A stretch of DNA of 64,000 bases from Mariniflexile gromovii. GTDB lineage: Bacteria; Bacteroidota; Bacteroidia; Flavobacteriales; Flavobacteriaceae. Where the stretch lies: the NCBI RefSeq assembly GCF_017814435.1, contig NZ_JAGJCB010000005.1, forward strand, positions 1 to 64,000, in the 5' to 3' direction. This document shows positions 15,438 through 24,295 of the stretch, piece by piece; position 1 is the stretch's first letter; each line of letters opens with the position of its first letter. The notes below the pieces were generated by a model that ran no database searches, was not told the origin of the DNA, and was given only the letters and a program-made list of their open reading frames with translations. The position numbers and the translations under genes were made by a program.

Positions 15438-16838
15438 TTAAATATGCAACGCTCTATCTTCCGTAGCCGCTAAAGCCGCTTCTTTAATAGCTTCGGTAAA
15501 TGTTGGATGCGCATGAGACATTCTTGAAACATCTTCAGCAGATGCTCTAAATTCCATAGCCACTACGGCTTCCGCAATCATATCGGCAGCACGTGCACCA
15601 ATCATATGAACCCCTAAAATTTCATCGGTTTTCTTATCTGCTAGAATTTTAACGAAACCATCTAAATCCATACTCGCTCTACTTCTACCTAAAGCACGCA
15701 TTGGGAAAGACCCTGTTTTATATTCTACACCTGCTTCTTTTAATTGCTCCTCTGTTTTACCAACAGCAGCAACTTCTGGCCATGTGTAAACTACGCCCGG
15801 AATTAAGTTATAATCGATGTGTGGTTTTTGTCCAGCCAACGTTTCTGCTACAAATACGCCTTCTTCTTCCGCTTTGTGCGCCAACATCGCGCCTTTTACA
15901 ACATCGCCAATGGCATAAATGTTTTTGGCACTTGTTTGTAAATGATCGTTCACTTCAATTTGACCTCTATCGGTTAATTTTACACCCGCAGCTTCAGCAT
16001 TCAATCCATCGGTATACGGACGACGCCCTACAGATACTAAGCAATAATCACCTTTAAACTCGATTTCTTCTCCTTTTTTGTTATCGGCTTTCACAATAAC
16101 TTCATCACCAACACGCTCTACAGATTTTACTTTGTGAGAGATATTGATGTTGAATTTTTGTTTCTTCAACACTTTATTAAGTTCTTTTGAAAGTCCGCCA
16201 TCCATGGTTGGAATAATACGATCCATAAACTCAATAACCGAAACCTCAGCACCCAAACGTTTGTAAACCTGACCCAACTCTAAACCAATAACGCCACCAC
16301 CAATTACGATTAAGTGTTTTGGAATTTCTTTGAGTTTTAAAGCTTCGGTAGACGTAATAACACGTTCTTTATCAATATTTATAAAAGGCAAACTTGAAGG
16401 TTTACTTCCTGTGGCAATAATGGTATTTTTAGCTTCAATTACAATCGATTCATCACCTGAAATTGTAATATGAGTTGCATCTTTGAAGCTTCCTAAACCT
16501 TGATATACATCAATATTGTTCTTCTTCATTAAAAAATCGATACCCCCTGTAGTTTGATCGACTACCGATTGTTTACGGGCAATCATTTTTTCAAGGTTCA
16601 CTTTAATGTCACCAGGAATTTCAATACCGTGTTCTTCAAAATGTTTAACAGCATCTTCGTAATGGTGTGAAGAATCTAAAAGTGCTTTACTTGGTATACA
16701 ACCAACATTTAAACAGGTACCACCAAGTGTGTTGTATTTTTCTATAATGGCAGTTTTCATGCCTAATTGTGCGCAACGAATGGCTGCTACATAACCTCCA
16801 GGACCCGAGCCTATAACGGCTACATCGTATGAATTCAT
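15438..16838 (-). CDS. lpdA: Dihydrolipoyl dehydrogenase (E3)
   Basis: This flavoprotein reoxidises dihydrolipoamide in the pyruvate, 2-oxoglutarate and branched-chain dehydrogenase complexes. The 466 residues contain the FAD motif GSGPGGYVA (10-18), the redox disulfide C42-LNVG-C47, the NAD-binding GGGVIGLE near 175, GRRPYTDGLN, the second FAD motif YAIGDV, and the C-terminal catalytic HAHPTFTEA. It lies 10 bases downstream of an outer-membrane barrel gene and shares its promoter (17467-17496); terminator at 15372-15402. The E1 and E2 genes are not nearby. Confidence 0.97.
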   Translation of the reverse strand: MNSYDVAVIGSGPGGYVAAIRCAQLGMKTAIIEKYNTLGGTCLNVGCIPSKALLDSSHHYEDAVKHFEEHGIEIPGDIKVNLEKMIARKQSVVDQTTGGIDFLMKKNNIDVYQGLGSFKDATHITISGDESIVIEAKNTIIATGSKPSSLPFINIDKERVITSTEALKLKEIPKHLIVIGGGVIGLELGQVYKRLGAEVSVIEFMDRIIPTMDGGLSKELNKVLKKQKFNINISHKVKSVERVGDEVIVKADNKKGEEIEFKGDYCLVSVGRRPYTDGLNAEAAGVKLTDRGQIEVNDHLQTSAKNIYAIGDVVKGAMLAHKAEEEGVFVAETLAGQKPHIDYNLIPGVVYTWPEVAAVGKTEEQLKEAGVEYKTGSFPMRALGRSRASMDLDGFVKILADKKTDEILGVHMIGARAADMIAEAVVAMEFRASAEDVSRMSHAHPTFTEAIKEAALAATEDRALHI

Positions 16839-16848
16839 AATTTAATTT

Positions 16849-17445
16849 CTATTTTTTAAAATAATAACCTATTGATAATTGAAAAACCCCATTCTTTAAC
16901 TTGTTTTCATTTGAATAAAGATTTGTATTAATAATATTTTTTAGACCAAAATTATATCTGGCAGAAAAATTAATCCCACTAACAAATTTATAGCTAATAC
17001 CCGTAATTAAACCAATATCATTATCGCTAAAAAGGGTTTTTATATCATTATCTGTTGATGATGACGATGACGATTTTTGTTTTGCCGAAATCAAAATCCC
17101 CAATTGTGGCCCAATATCAAAACTGAATCTATCAGATGTATAAAACTTCAATAATATGGGCAAATTAAGGTAATACAGCCTGTTATCTGCGGATTGGGAA
17201 TCTATACTAGCTTTGGAACCCTGTGCAGAAAGTAAAATTTCCGGTTGTAAAGAAATAGATTCTGATAATTTTGTTTCAAGCATGATTCCCAAATTAAAAG
17301 ATATTATTCTGGAAAAATCAACATCTTCTGCTCCAGTAAAAGTAGCTAGGTTTAAACCTCCCTTAATCCCTATAACTCCTTGATTATCTTGAGCATTTAC
17401 AAATATTCCTAGCAATAGAAGACTTAATAAAATATAATATTTCAT
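16849..17445 (-). CDS. PorT-like outer-membrane beta-barrel protein, 198 aa
   Basis: A signal peptide (MKYYILLSLLLLGIFVNAQ) is followed by GVIGIKGGLNLATFTG, the hallmark opening of the Bacteroidota porin-family/outer-membrane beta-barrel (PorT-like) domain, and the protein closes with a strand ending IGYYFKK. A poly-serine loop (SSSSSS near 125) is external in such barrels. The function is unknown. It is the first gene of an operon with lpdA, an odd pairing that may reflect promoter sharing rather than function. Confidence 0.87.
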   Translation of the reverse strand: MKYYILLSLLLLGIFVNAQDNQGVIGIKGGLNLATFTGAEDVDFSRIISFNLGIMLETKLSESISLQPEILLSAQGSKASIDSQSADNRLYYLNLPILLKFYTSDRFSFDIGPQLGILISAKQKSSSSSSTDNDIKTLFSDNDIGLITGISYKFVSGINFSARYNFGLKNIINTNLYSNENKLKNGVFQLSIGYYFKK

Positions 17446-17466
17446 TCAGAATAAAAAATTTGATAA

Positions 17467-17496
17467 CAAAAATACAAATGTTTTATGGGAAGTCAA
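17467..17496 (-). promoter_or_regulatory. Predicted sigma-A promoter of the barrel gene-lpdA operon
   Basis: Minus-strand TTG (17494-17496), a 19-base spacer and TATTTTTG (17467-17474) match the flavobacterial -33/-7 consensus TTG-N19-TAnnTTTG. The ATG follows 21 bases downstream. This is the best full promoter match in the window. Confidence 0.7.
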
Positions 17497-17594
17497 TAAA
17501 AAAGAATTCTTTAATAATAGTAATTTTTATTTCTATTATATTGAAAATAAATCCCGTTATAGGTAAGAATCTTTTAAACTAATTCTAATTATTC

Positions 17595-19187
17595 CTATAA
17601 TTTTTCATTGGTATTAATAGTGTTTAAAATCCAATCCAGTTCGGGATCTTTATGCAGGTTTCTGTCTTCTATATTAGGAAGGATTTCAATATCGGGTTTT
17701 ACACCATAACCATCAGGTGTTTGTTTATAAGGTGCTTCAATTTGCATCAAACCCATTCTTATTTTAAGTTTTGAAGTAGGCATTTCATAAATTTTATAAA
17801 TCCCAGCAACACAACCATTGTAAGCGCCACCGGTTTCTTCACCTACAAAAACCGCACGATTGTTAGCTTTTAAATGTGTGGATAGTAACGATGATGCCGA
17901 AAAAGAATTCCCATTAGTAATTACGTATAGTTGTCCTTTATAATTTAAGTTTTTGGGCTTTCTTATTTTGTTGTATTTCATTTTGAAATATATTTTACCG
18001 TCTTTTTTCTTTGTTTTTAAGTATTGAAAAGCCAAAGTTGCGGGTTCTATGGTAGACAAAACTCCAAAAACTTTTAAAACAGTTGGATTGCCATTACTTA
18101 ATAAGTATTTAAGGTACGGGAACCTGCTATTTACTTCAACTGGCGCTAAAAAAACATACTCGTTATCGGTTAAGTACGAATACAAATAGTCAACTTCAGC
18201 AATTCTTCCGCCGCCATTATCTCTCAAATCTAAAATGAGATTTTTGGTTTTTAATGAATCCAATACTTTGAAACTCTCTTTGTAAAATTTCTTGTAATTA
18301 CCGTTGCTAAACGCTCTAATTTTCATGTAAGCTACGGCACTATCGGTTCCTATAAAATCAAAATTTCGGGTATATTCTTTTTTGGATGCTATATAGCCAC
18401 GCTTTTTATGTTCTTTGCGTTTCTTTTTGGCTTCCAAACGGTTTTGTTGCTTTTCTTCTTTAGTTGATTTTTTGGCAACTATCCGCGCTATAGAATCGTT
18501 CTTTTTAACTTTATCATCTTTCAAAATACGCCGAAACGTTTTTGTAAACAACGAATCTTTTTGCTTGAATTCAATTTTTAAACTATCTAAAAAACCTTTG
18601 TCTTTATAATAGAAAATGGAGAAACTATTACCTAAAGCTCTATTGTGCAAGGTTTGATTATAACCGTCTGATGCAAATTGGGTTTTGTACTGTTTTGCTA
18701 AATCTGTTGCAAGTTCATTGTCAATTTTAAAAACTTCATTTCCAATGACAGTTGAATCTTTTCCTTTAGTTCCAACCACCCAAAGTTTATCATCTAAATA
18801 CTCAAAATCCAAATCGTAAAACTCAAATTTACGTGTTTTTAGTGCTTTTTTTTCCTTTTTTGTATAACGTTTACTTACGGAACCTAACGAAATATGCCCT
18901 TGTTTAATTTGAGCGACTACGGGCGACAATTTTTTATAAAAGTCGCGTGAAGTTATTGGGGCGGTAATGGCTGTTTTTAAACTATCAAACTTAAAATCTA
19001 AAACTTCTTTTGTAGTGTATTGGTATAATTTGGGGTGGTTTTGTTGTAATTGTTTGTAAACTTTATCAACATCTCTTCTTAAATCTTCAACCGAATGTAA
19101 TTGGGTAATGTGCTCGTTATATTTTTTAATACTTCCACAAGACATCAATAACATTAAAACAATAAGCAAAAGGCCTTGTTTTTTCAT
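17595..19187 (-). CDS. S41 family peptidase, lipoprotein
   Basis: This 530-residue exported serine protease is of the C-terminal-processing/tricorn-core type. A lipobox LLMSC (C17) predicts lipidation. Substrate-side motifs LDLRDNGGG (319-327) and the nucleophile region TNGNSFSAS (424-432; S430 likely catalytic) are present, with GEETGGAYNG following. No clear PDZ domain is visible. An unusually basic stretch (about 221-270, rich in KK and RK) lies between the N-terminal part and the catalytic domain. It stands alone, divergent from smpB. Confidence 0.9.
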   Translation of the reverse strand: MKKQGLLLIVLMLLMSCGSIKKYNEHITQLHSVEDLRRDVDKVYKQLQQNHPKLYQYTTKEVLDFKFDSLKTAITAPITSRDFYKKLSPVVAQIKQGHISLGSVSKRYTKKEKKALKTRKFEFYDLDFEYLDDKLWVVGTKGKDSTVIGNEVFKIDNELATDLAKQYKTQFASDGYNQTLHNRALGNSFSIFYYKDKGFLDSLKIEFKQKDSLFTKTFRRILKDDKVKKNDSIARIVAKKSTKEEKQQNRLEAKKKRKEHKKRGYIASKKEYTRNFDFIGTDSAVAYMKIRAFSNGNYKKFYKESFKVLDSLKTKNLILDLRDNGGGRIAEVDYLYSYLTDNEYVFLAPVEVNSRFPYLKYLLSNGNPTVLKVFGVLSTIEPATLAFQYLKTKKKDGKIYFKMKYNKIRKPKNLNYKGQLYVITNGNSFSASSLLSTHLKANNRAVFVGEETGGAYNGCVAGIYKIYEMPTSKLKIRMGLMQIEAPYKQTPDGYGVKPDIEILPNIEDRNLHKDPELDWILNTINTNEKL

Positions 19188-19305
19188 AGTGCAACTTTCA
19201 AATTTTAAGGATTGTAAATTACTCGTATTTTAGTCAATTGAAAAAGGATTTAAATTTATTTAACGTTTCAGGAAAATGACATGTGAGTCTAATAATAAAT
19301 TTATG

Positions 19306-19313
19306 TAATTTTG
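19306..19313 (+). promoter_or_regulatory. Predicted -7 box of smpB
   Basis: TAATTTTG fits TAnnTTTG and ends 6 bases before the smpB ATG, so the mRNA would have almost no leader. No clear -33 TTG. Confidence 0.4.
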
Positions 19314-19319
19314 TGGTCG

Positions 19320-19778
19320 ATGCAAAAAAACATAAACATACAAAACAAAAAAGCGCGCTTTCTATTTGAAATTTTAGATAAGTACACCGCTGGTATTGTG
19401 CTAACGGGTACGGAGATTAAATCGATTAGAAGTAGCAAAGCCTCTATTGCCGAAAGTTTTTGTGAGTTTAATGAAAAAGGCGAACTTTTTGTAATTAACG
19501 CTACCATTGAAGAGTATGCTTTTGGCAATTATTACAACCACCGCCCCAAAGCGGAACGAAAATTGTTGCTGAACAAAAAGGAACTTAAAAAATTACATAA
19601 AGAAGTTCAAAGTTCTGGGCTTACCATTGTGCCATTGCGTTTGTTTATTAACGAAAAAGGGTTTGCTAAAATGGACATTGCCCTAGCAAAAGGTAAGAAG
19701 CTTTTTGATAAACGTGAAACAATAAAAGACCGCGACAATAAGCGAGATTTAGACCGTATTAAGAAAAACTTTAAATAA
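19320..19778 (+). CDS. smpB: SsrA-binding protein SmpB
   Basis: SmpB binds tmRNA and brings it to stalled ribosomes for trans-translation. The 152-residue protein shows the family OB-fold motifs: [29 protein letters not shown] near the start, [15 protein letters not shown], and [16 protein letters not shown]; the basic C-terminal tail ([20 protein letters not shown]) inserts into the ribosomal mRNA channel. The frame opens at 19311, but ATG 19320 ([10 protein letters not shown]) fits the family. The ssrA gene itself is not in the window. Confidence 0.96.
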   Translation: MQKNINIQNKKARFLFEILDKYTAGIVLTGTEIKSIRSSKASIAESFCEFNEKGELFVINATIEEYAFGNYYNHRPKAERKLLLNKKELKKLHKEVQSSGLTIVPLRLFINEKGFAKMDIALAKGKKLFDKRETIKDRDNKRDLDRIKKNFK

Positions 19779-19806
19779 ATTACTAACATTCTTTTAGGTA
19801 AATAAT

Positions 19807-20361
19807 ATGTTTAAAATGATGAAAAAATTGTTCCTCTTAATTTTAATTTCTTTAGGAACTTCAGCTACATATTCTCAAGGAAAAAGTAAAGAAAAAGAAG
19901 CTCCAAAAGATTATTCTGAGAACGTGTTAACTATTAATAGTACCATCAACACGCTATATGCCACTATTTCCGGTGAAAAAGGAAAAAAAAGAGATTGGGC
20001 CCTTTTCAAATATTTATTCCACCCCGATGGCAAACTTATCACTTCTGGAAAGAATGATGAAAGTAAGTTTCAAATACGCTACATGAAACCAGATGATTAC
20101 ATTAAAAGTTCTGGAAAATGGATCGTTGATAATGGTTTTATTGAAAAAGAAGTTCACAGAACGGTGGATGCTTTTGGTAACATTGCCCATGTTTTTAGCA
20201 CGTTTGAATCGTTTCATAGTAAAACGGATGAAGAACCTTTTATGCGTGGTATTAACAGCATACAATTACTTAACGACGGCACACGCTGGTGGATAGTGAA
20301 TGTTTTTTGGGATAATGAAAACCGCAGAAACCCAATACCTCGAAATTATTTACCTAAATAA
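19807..20361 (+). CDS. Exported NTF2/SnoaL-like protein, 184 aa
   Basis: A signal peptide (MKKLFLLILISLGTSATYSQ) is preceded by two possible earlier Met codons (19807 and 19816; 19819 begins the signal core). The mature part resembles the NTF2-like fold: helix with INSTINTLYATISGEKGKKRDW, then LFHPDGKLI, and C-terminal strands IAHVFSTFESFH, INSIQLLNDGTRWWIVNVFWDNE. Such proteins are often periplasmic with unknown ligands. It follows smpB by 28 bases. Confidence 0.78.
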   Translation: MFKMMKKLFLLILISLGTSATYSQGKSKEKEAPKDYSENVLTINSTINTLYATISGEKGKKRDWALFKYLFHPDGKLITSGKNDESKFQIRYMKPDDYIKSSGKWIVDNGFIEKEVHRTVDAFGNIAHVFSTFESFHSKTDEEPFMRGINSIQLLNDGTRWWIVNVFWDNENRRNPIPRNYLPK

Positions 20362-20375
20362 AAAAGTGAGTTGTT

Positions 20376-20738
20376 TTAATCAATTTTTAACTCTCCCTTA
20401 AATTTAGTTAGCCTTTTTTTATCAAGAATCCCTCTGTAAGCAATAAAACTATCTAAACTGTCCTTTTTGTTAACCATTATTACCAATGGCTCGTGATTTT
20501 TTAAAATAAATTCAGAATCTGCATAACCAATTAATGGAATTGACAAATCTAATCGATATGCATAAACATAATTGTTAGAAAATTTCTTTTCGAAATTGTT
20601 GAAGTTTTTATTTACTTTAATAACTAAACCCTGTGTTTTATAAAAATCGTTTTCGTTATAATTATTTGTAATTTTCTTTTTGCATGAACAAAACATTAGG
20701 CTAGTCAAAATTAACTTTATGGCTAATTGATTTTTCAT
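20376..20738 (-). CDS. Small putative lipoprotein, 120 aa
   Basis: I do not recognise the family. The N-terminus (about 1-19) is a lipoprotein signal with lipobox MFCSC followed by KKK. The mature part of about 100 residues is basic and aromatic with no known motif. It ends 14 bases from the convergent NTF2-like gene and starts 15 bases from the pcm stop, so it is probably co-transcribed with pcm. Confidence 0.7.
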   Translation of the reverse strand: MKNQLAIKLILTSLMFCSCKKKITNNYNENDFYKTQGLVIKVNKNFNNFEKKFSNNYVYAYRLDLSIPLIGYADSEFILKNHEPLVIMVNKKDSLDSFIAYRGILDKKRLTKFKGELKID

Positions 20739-20753
20739 GCTAAATAGTTATCA

Positions 20754-21395
20754 CTAATTCTTATCCTCCAATAAAGGTACAAAACGGAATTCTCCAAACT
20801 CGTGCTGCTCAAATTCTTTGGTATCTTTTCTAATGAAAAGGGTCATGATTTGCACATCTTCGCCCACAGGTATTACCAGCCTACCTCCTATTTTTAATTG
20901 ACTCAATAAGGGTTTAGGCACAAATGGTGCACCCGCTGTAACTATAATACCATCAAAAGGCGCTTCTTCTTTTAAACCTTTATAGCCATCGCCAAAAATG
21001 AGTTTTTTGGCACGGTAGCCTAATTTAGGTAAAAAGATGTTGGTTTTTTTAAACAGTTCTTGTTGGCGTTCTATACTGTACACTTTAGCTCCTAACTCGC
21101 ATAAAACCGCTGTTTGGTAGCCACTGCCCGTACCAATTTCTAGAATTTTGTCTTCTTTTTTTACTTGCAATAATTCCGTTTGAAACGCCACGGTATAAGG
21201 TTGCGAAATGGTTTGGTCCGCCGCAATAGGAAATGCCATATCCTTATAGGCATAGTCCAAAAAACCAGAATCCATAAACAAATGTCTAGGTATTTTTCCA
21301 ATGGCATTTAAAACTGCCTCATTTGTTATTCCTTTGTTTTTTATTGTAGCAACTAACTGTTGGCGTAATCCTTTATGCTTAAAAGTATCTTTCAA
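20754..21395 (-). CDS. pcm: Protein-L-isoaspartate O-methyltransferase
   Basis: Pcm methylates isoaspartyl residues in damaged proteins, allowing repair. Signatures are IPRHLFMDSG (34-43), the substrate loop ADQTISQPYTVA, SAM motif I LEIGTGSGYQTA, and GDGYKGL; the length (213) is normal. It is the promoter-proximal gene of a short leftward unit with the lipoprotein at 20376. Pcm is usually cytoplasmic and no signal peptide is present. Confidence 0.95.
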   Translation of the reverse strand: MKDTFKHKGLRQQLVATIKNKGITNEAVLNAIGKIPRHLFMDSGFLDYAYKDMAFPIAADQTISQPYTVAFQTELLQVKKEDKILEIGTGSGYQTAVLCELGAKVYSIERQQELFKKTNIFLPKLGYRAKKLIFGDGYKGLKEEAPFDGIIVTAGAPFVPKPLLSQLKIGGRLVIPVGEDVQIMTLFIRKDTKEFEQHEFGEFRFVPLLEDKN

Positions 21396-21551
21396 TGTTG
21401 GTTTGGTTTATAGGGTAAAATTAGTTAAACATTTTAAGCTTAAAAAGTTTAAAATACAATAAATTTTATGTTGTTTTTAATGAACTGATTACAAACTTTT
21501 ATAGATATGCAGAAACTTGGGTTTAAATAAAGGTATTTAGCAAGTATGCCC

Positions 21552-21612
21552 GCGTTAGGGATTGGAGCAAGCTACCGTGTAGCGCGAAAAGCCCGACCCG
21601 TAGGGTAACGCC
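21552..21612. repeat. Dispersed GCGTTA/TAACGC element, copy 3 (short form)
   Basis: GCGTTAGGGATTGGAGC at the left, AGCCCGACCC and GGGTAACGCC at the right. The inner T/A hairpin seen in other copies is missing. Confidence 0.7.
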
Positions 21613-21671
21613 AAATAATTATTTTAACTAAATTTTCTAAGGTAATTGTCAAATTCGTATAGTAATTATCT

Positions 21672-21679
21672 TATTTTTG
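21672..21679 (+). promoter_or_regulatory. Predicted -7 box of the Gfo/Idh gene
   Basis: TATTTTTG fits TAnnTTTG, 15 bases before the ATG at 21695. The TTG within it is the reason an automatic start could be placed at 21677. Confidence 0.5.
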
Positions 21680-21694
21680 TTGAAAACGTTAAAT

Positions 21695-22657
21695 ATGATG
21701 CTAAAAGCTGGAGTACTTGGTGCTGGCCACCTGGGAAAAATTCATTTAAGACTTCTTAAACAATCTGATAAATACGAGCTTGTTGGTTTTTATGATGCCG
21801 ATGAAACCAATGGCAAAAAGGTAGAGGCTGAATTTGGATATAAATTTTTCAATTCTATTGATGCACTTATTGATGCTGTGGATATGGTGGATATTGTAAC
21901 GCCCACGCTTTCGCACTACGATTGTGCTAAAAAGGCCATTGCCAAAGGCAAACATATTTTTATTGAAAAGCCTATTACGAACACCGTTGAAGAGGCTGAG
22001 CATATTAGGGAACTTTTGGCGGAAAACAATTTGAGAGGTCAAGTTGGGCATGTGGAGCGTTTTAACCCTGCGTATTTAGCGGTGAAAAATGATATTAATT
22101 CGCCTATGTTTATTGAAACGCACCGTTTGGCGGAGTTTAACCCGCGTGGTACCGATGTGCCTGTGGTATTGGATTTAATGATTCATGATATTGATATTAT
22201 TTTGAGCGTTGTAAAATCGAAAGTAAAAAGCATTAGCGCGAGTGGTGTTGCGGTTATTAGCAGCTCGCCCGATATTGCCAATGCGCGTATTGAGTTTGAA
22301 AATGGCTGTGTTGCCAACCTAACGGCTAGCAGAATTTCGCTTAAAAAAATGCGTAAAGCACGTTTTTTCCAAAAGGATGCCTATATATCGGTTGACTTTT
22401 TAGAGAAAAAATGCGAGGTGGTAAAAATGAAAGACGCTCCTGACAGTCCGGGAGATTTTGATATGGTACTTCAAAACGCTGAAGGCGAAAAAAAACAAAT
22501 CTATTTTGATAATCCGCATGTAAAAAACAACAATTCTATTTTAGATGAGTTGGAATCTTTTGCGAATGCCATAAATACCAATACCGCTCCCGAAGTAACG
22601 CTTCATGATGGCACGGAGGCTTTACGTGTTGCTACGCAAATTATTAATTGTTTTTAA
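21695..22657 (+). CDS. Gfo/Idh/MocA family oxidoreductase (second copy)
   Basis: This 320-residue NAD(P)-dependent oxidoreductase carries a classical GVLGAGHLGKIH nucleotide-binding motif at its start and the EKP motif in HIFIEKPITNT. The segment GHVERFNPAYLA and the conserved LDLMIHDIDIIL are typical of the UDP-N-acetylglucosamine 3-dehydrogenase-like/WlbA subgroup, but substrate specificity is uncertain. The start at ATG 21695 is preferred over TTG 21677, which lies in the -7 box. Its stop is followed within 8 bases by a tandem array. Confidence 0.92.
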   Translation: MMLKAGVLGAGHLGKIHLRLLKQSDKYELVGFYDADETNGKKVEAEFGYKFFNSIDALIDAVDMVDIVTPTLSHYDCAKKAIAKGKHIFIEKPITNTVEEAEHIRELLAENNLRGQVGHVERFNPAYLAVKNDINSPMFIETHRLAEFNPRGTDVPVVLDLMIHDIDIILSVVKSKVKSISASGVAVISSSPDIANARIEFENGCVANLTASRISLKKMRKARFFQKDAYISVDFLEKKCEVVKMKDAPDSPGDFDMVLQNAEGEKKQIYFDNPHVKNNNSILDELESFANAINTNTAPEVTLHDGTEALRVATQIINCF

Positions 22658-22665
22658 TAAGAGAC

Positions 22666-22750
22666 GGTAGACGGTAGACGGTAGACGGTAGACGGTAGAC
22701 GGTAGACAAAATAAACTATGAAGCTTTGAAACTATGAAGCTTTGAAACTT
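22666..22750. repeat. Composite minisatellite 2: (GGTAGAC)x6 plus degenerate 8-bp array
   Basis: Six perfect GGTAGAC units (22666-22707) follow the Gfo/Idh stop. A linker AAAATAA follows, then ACTATGAA/GCTTTGAA 8-bp units (about 22712-22750). The next gene starts at 22765. Same architecture as the arrays at 8210 and 24951 but with a different heptamer. Confidence 0.9.
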
Positions 22751-22764
22751 TTTTAAATCATTCC

Positions 22765-23655
22765 ATGAAAAATATAGCTGTAATAGGAGCTGGCACTATG
22801 GGAAATGGTATTGCACATACTTTTGCCCAAAGCGGATTTAATGTGAACCTTATTGATATAAGTGAAGCATTTCTAAAAAAAGGTTTAGCAACCATTGCAA
22901 AAAACCTTGATAGAATGGTAGCTAAGGAAACCATTACGGAATCTAAAAAAGAGGAAACCCTGCAAAACATTTCTACATTTACAAGTATTATTGAAGGCGT
23001 TAAACATGTAGATTTAGTGGTAGAAGCTGCTACCGAAAACGTAGATTTAAAATTGAATATATTTAAACAGTTGGATGAAGCTTGTGCAAAAGAAACTATT
23101 TTGGCAACCAACACCTCATCCATTTCCATAACGCAAATTGCTGCGGCAACTTCTAGACCAAAGCAAGTAATTGGAATGCACTTCATGAATCCCGTGCCTA
23201 TTATGCTATTGGTTGAAATTATTCGTGGCTACAGCACCAGTGATGCTGTTACCAAAACCATCATGCATTTATCTGAAGCTTTAGGCAAAACACCTGTAGA
23301 AGTGAACGATTACCCTGGGTTTGTTGCCAACCGTATTTTAATGCCCATGATAAACGAATCTATAGAAACCCTGTATAATGGTGTTGCTGGCGTACAGGAA
23401 ATTGATACCGTTATGAAATTGGGTATGGCGCACCCCATGGGACCTTTACAACTGGCCGATTTTATTGGATTGGACGTATGCTTATCCATTTTGAACGTGA
23501 TGTACGATGGATTTAAAAACCCCAAATATGCTCCTTGCCCGTTATTGGTAAACATGGTGAGAGCAGGAAAATTAGGTGTGAAATCTGGTGAAGGTTTTTA
23601 TGATTATTCTGAAAGCAGAAAAGCAGAACATGTTTCTTCGCAATTCCTTAAATAA
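22765..23655 (+). CDS. 3-hydroxyacyl-CoA (3-hydroxybutyryl-CoA) dehydrogenase
   Basis: This single-domain 296-residue enzyme oxidises 3-hydroxyacyl-CoA with NAD. It has VIGAGTMGNGIA (6-17), the CoA/NAD segment LVVEAATEN, NTSSISITQIA, and the catalytic His in GMHFMNPVP with Glu in VEIIRG; the C-terminal dimerisation domain includes GFVANRILMPMINE and KSGEGFYDY. It could serve fatty-acid or phenylacetate degradation; no other beta-oxidation gene is adjacent. The start follows the minisatellite by 14 bases. Confidence 0.95.
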   Translation: MKNIAVIGAGTMGNGIAHTFAQSGFNVNLIDISEAFLKKGLATIAKNLDRMVAKETITESKKEETLQNISTFTSIIEGVKHVDLVVEAATENVDLKLNIFKQLDEACAKETILATNTSSISITQIAAATSRPKQVIGMHFMNPVPIMLLVEIIRGYSTSDAVTKTIMHLSEALGKTPVEVNDYPGFVANRILMPMINESIETLYNGVAGVQEIDTVMKLGMAHPMGPLQLADFIGLDVCLSILNVMYDGFKNPKYAPCPLLVNMVRAGKLGVKSGEGFYDYSESRKAEHVSSQFLK

Positions 23656-23694
23656 GTTTATTCGTTTAGTTGTTTGTAATTTAAAAACAGAACT

Positions 23695-24276
23695 ATGATA
23701 CAGAAATCATTATTAGTTTTACTATTGTTTTTTTCAATTAAATCATTTTCTCAAAATTCAAAATTTAGTCTCGAATTAAACTATCCAATTCCGATAGATA
23801 AAAATTTTGTTGGAGAAAATTATAGTGGAATCATTGATCTTGGAGCTAAATTCAGATTTGCAGAATTAAACATTTTAAAATTAGGAGCTTCATTAAATAG
23901 TGGAATTTTAGTCAATGATTCTCGTCCAAACAATGAATTTCAAGACTTTAAAATAACAGCATATTTAATTCAACCAAGAATATTTGCGGAATTAGACATG
24001 GAATCTATAAAAAGCTTCCACCCGTTTATTGGACTTGGATATACTTTTATAATTTTTGACGCTAAAGGAACTCAAAATGGATTTGATATTTCTGGTGGTA
24101 GTCAAACTCAAAGTGGTTTAAACATAAATCTAGGAATAGCTTATAACATAACCGATAAATTGTTTGCCCAAGTTCAATACGATTATGTAAAAATAAGTCT
24201 TGAAAACGAAATTCCTGATATTAAATACAATACAAACGTAAATATTTTAAAAATCGGATTAGGTTACCGACTATAA
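23695..24276 (+). CDS. Outer-membrane beta-barrel protein, 193 aa
   Basis: A signal peptide (MIQKSLLVLLLFFSIKSFSQ) leads into eight short amphipathic strands (for example FSLELNYPIPI, FHPFIGLGYTFIIF, LFAQVQYDYVKI) and a terminal strand ILKIGLGYRL. It is a small outer-membrane barrel of unknown role. It lies 39 bases after the dehydrogenase and 19 before the YggS gene, so the three may be co-transcribed. Confidence 0.83.
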   Translation: MIQKSLLVLLLFFSIKSFSQNSKFSLELNYPIPIDKNFVGENYSGIIDLGAKFRFAELNILKLGASLNSGILVNDSRPNNEFQDFKITAYLIQPRIFAELDMESIKSFHPFIGLGYTFIIFDAKGTQNGFDISGGSQTQSGLNINLGIAYNITDKLFAQVQYDYVKISLENEIPDIKYNTNVNILKIGLGYRL

Positions 24277-24295
24277 AAACGACCAACAACAAACA

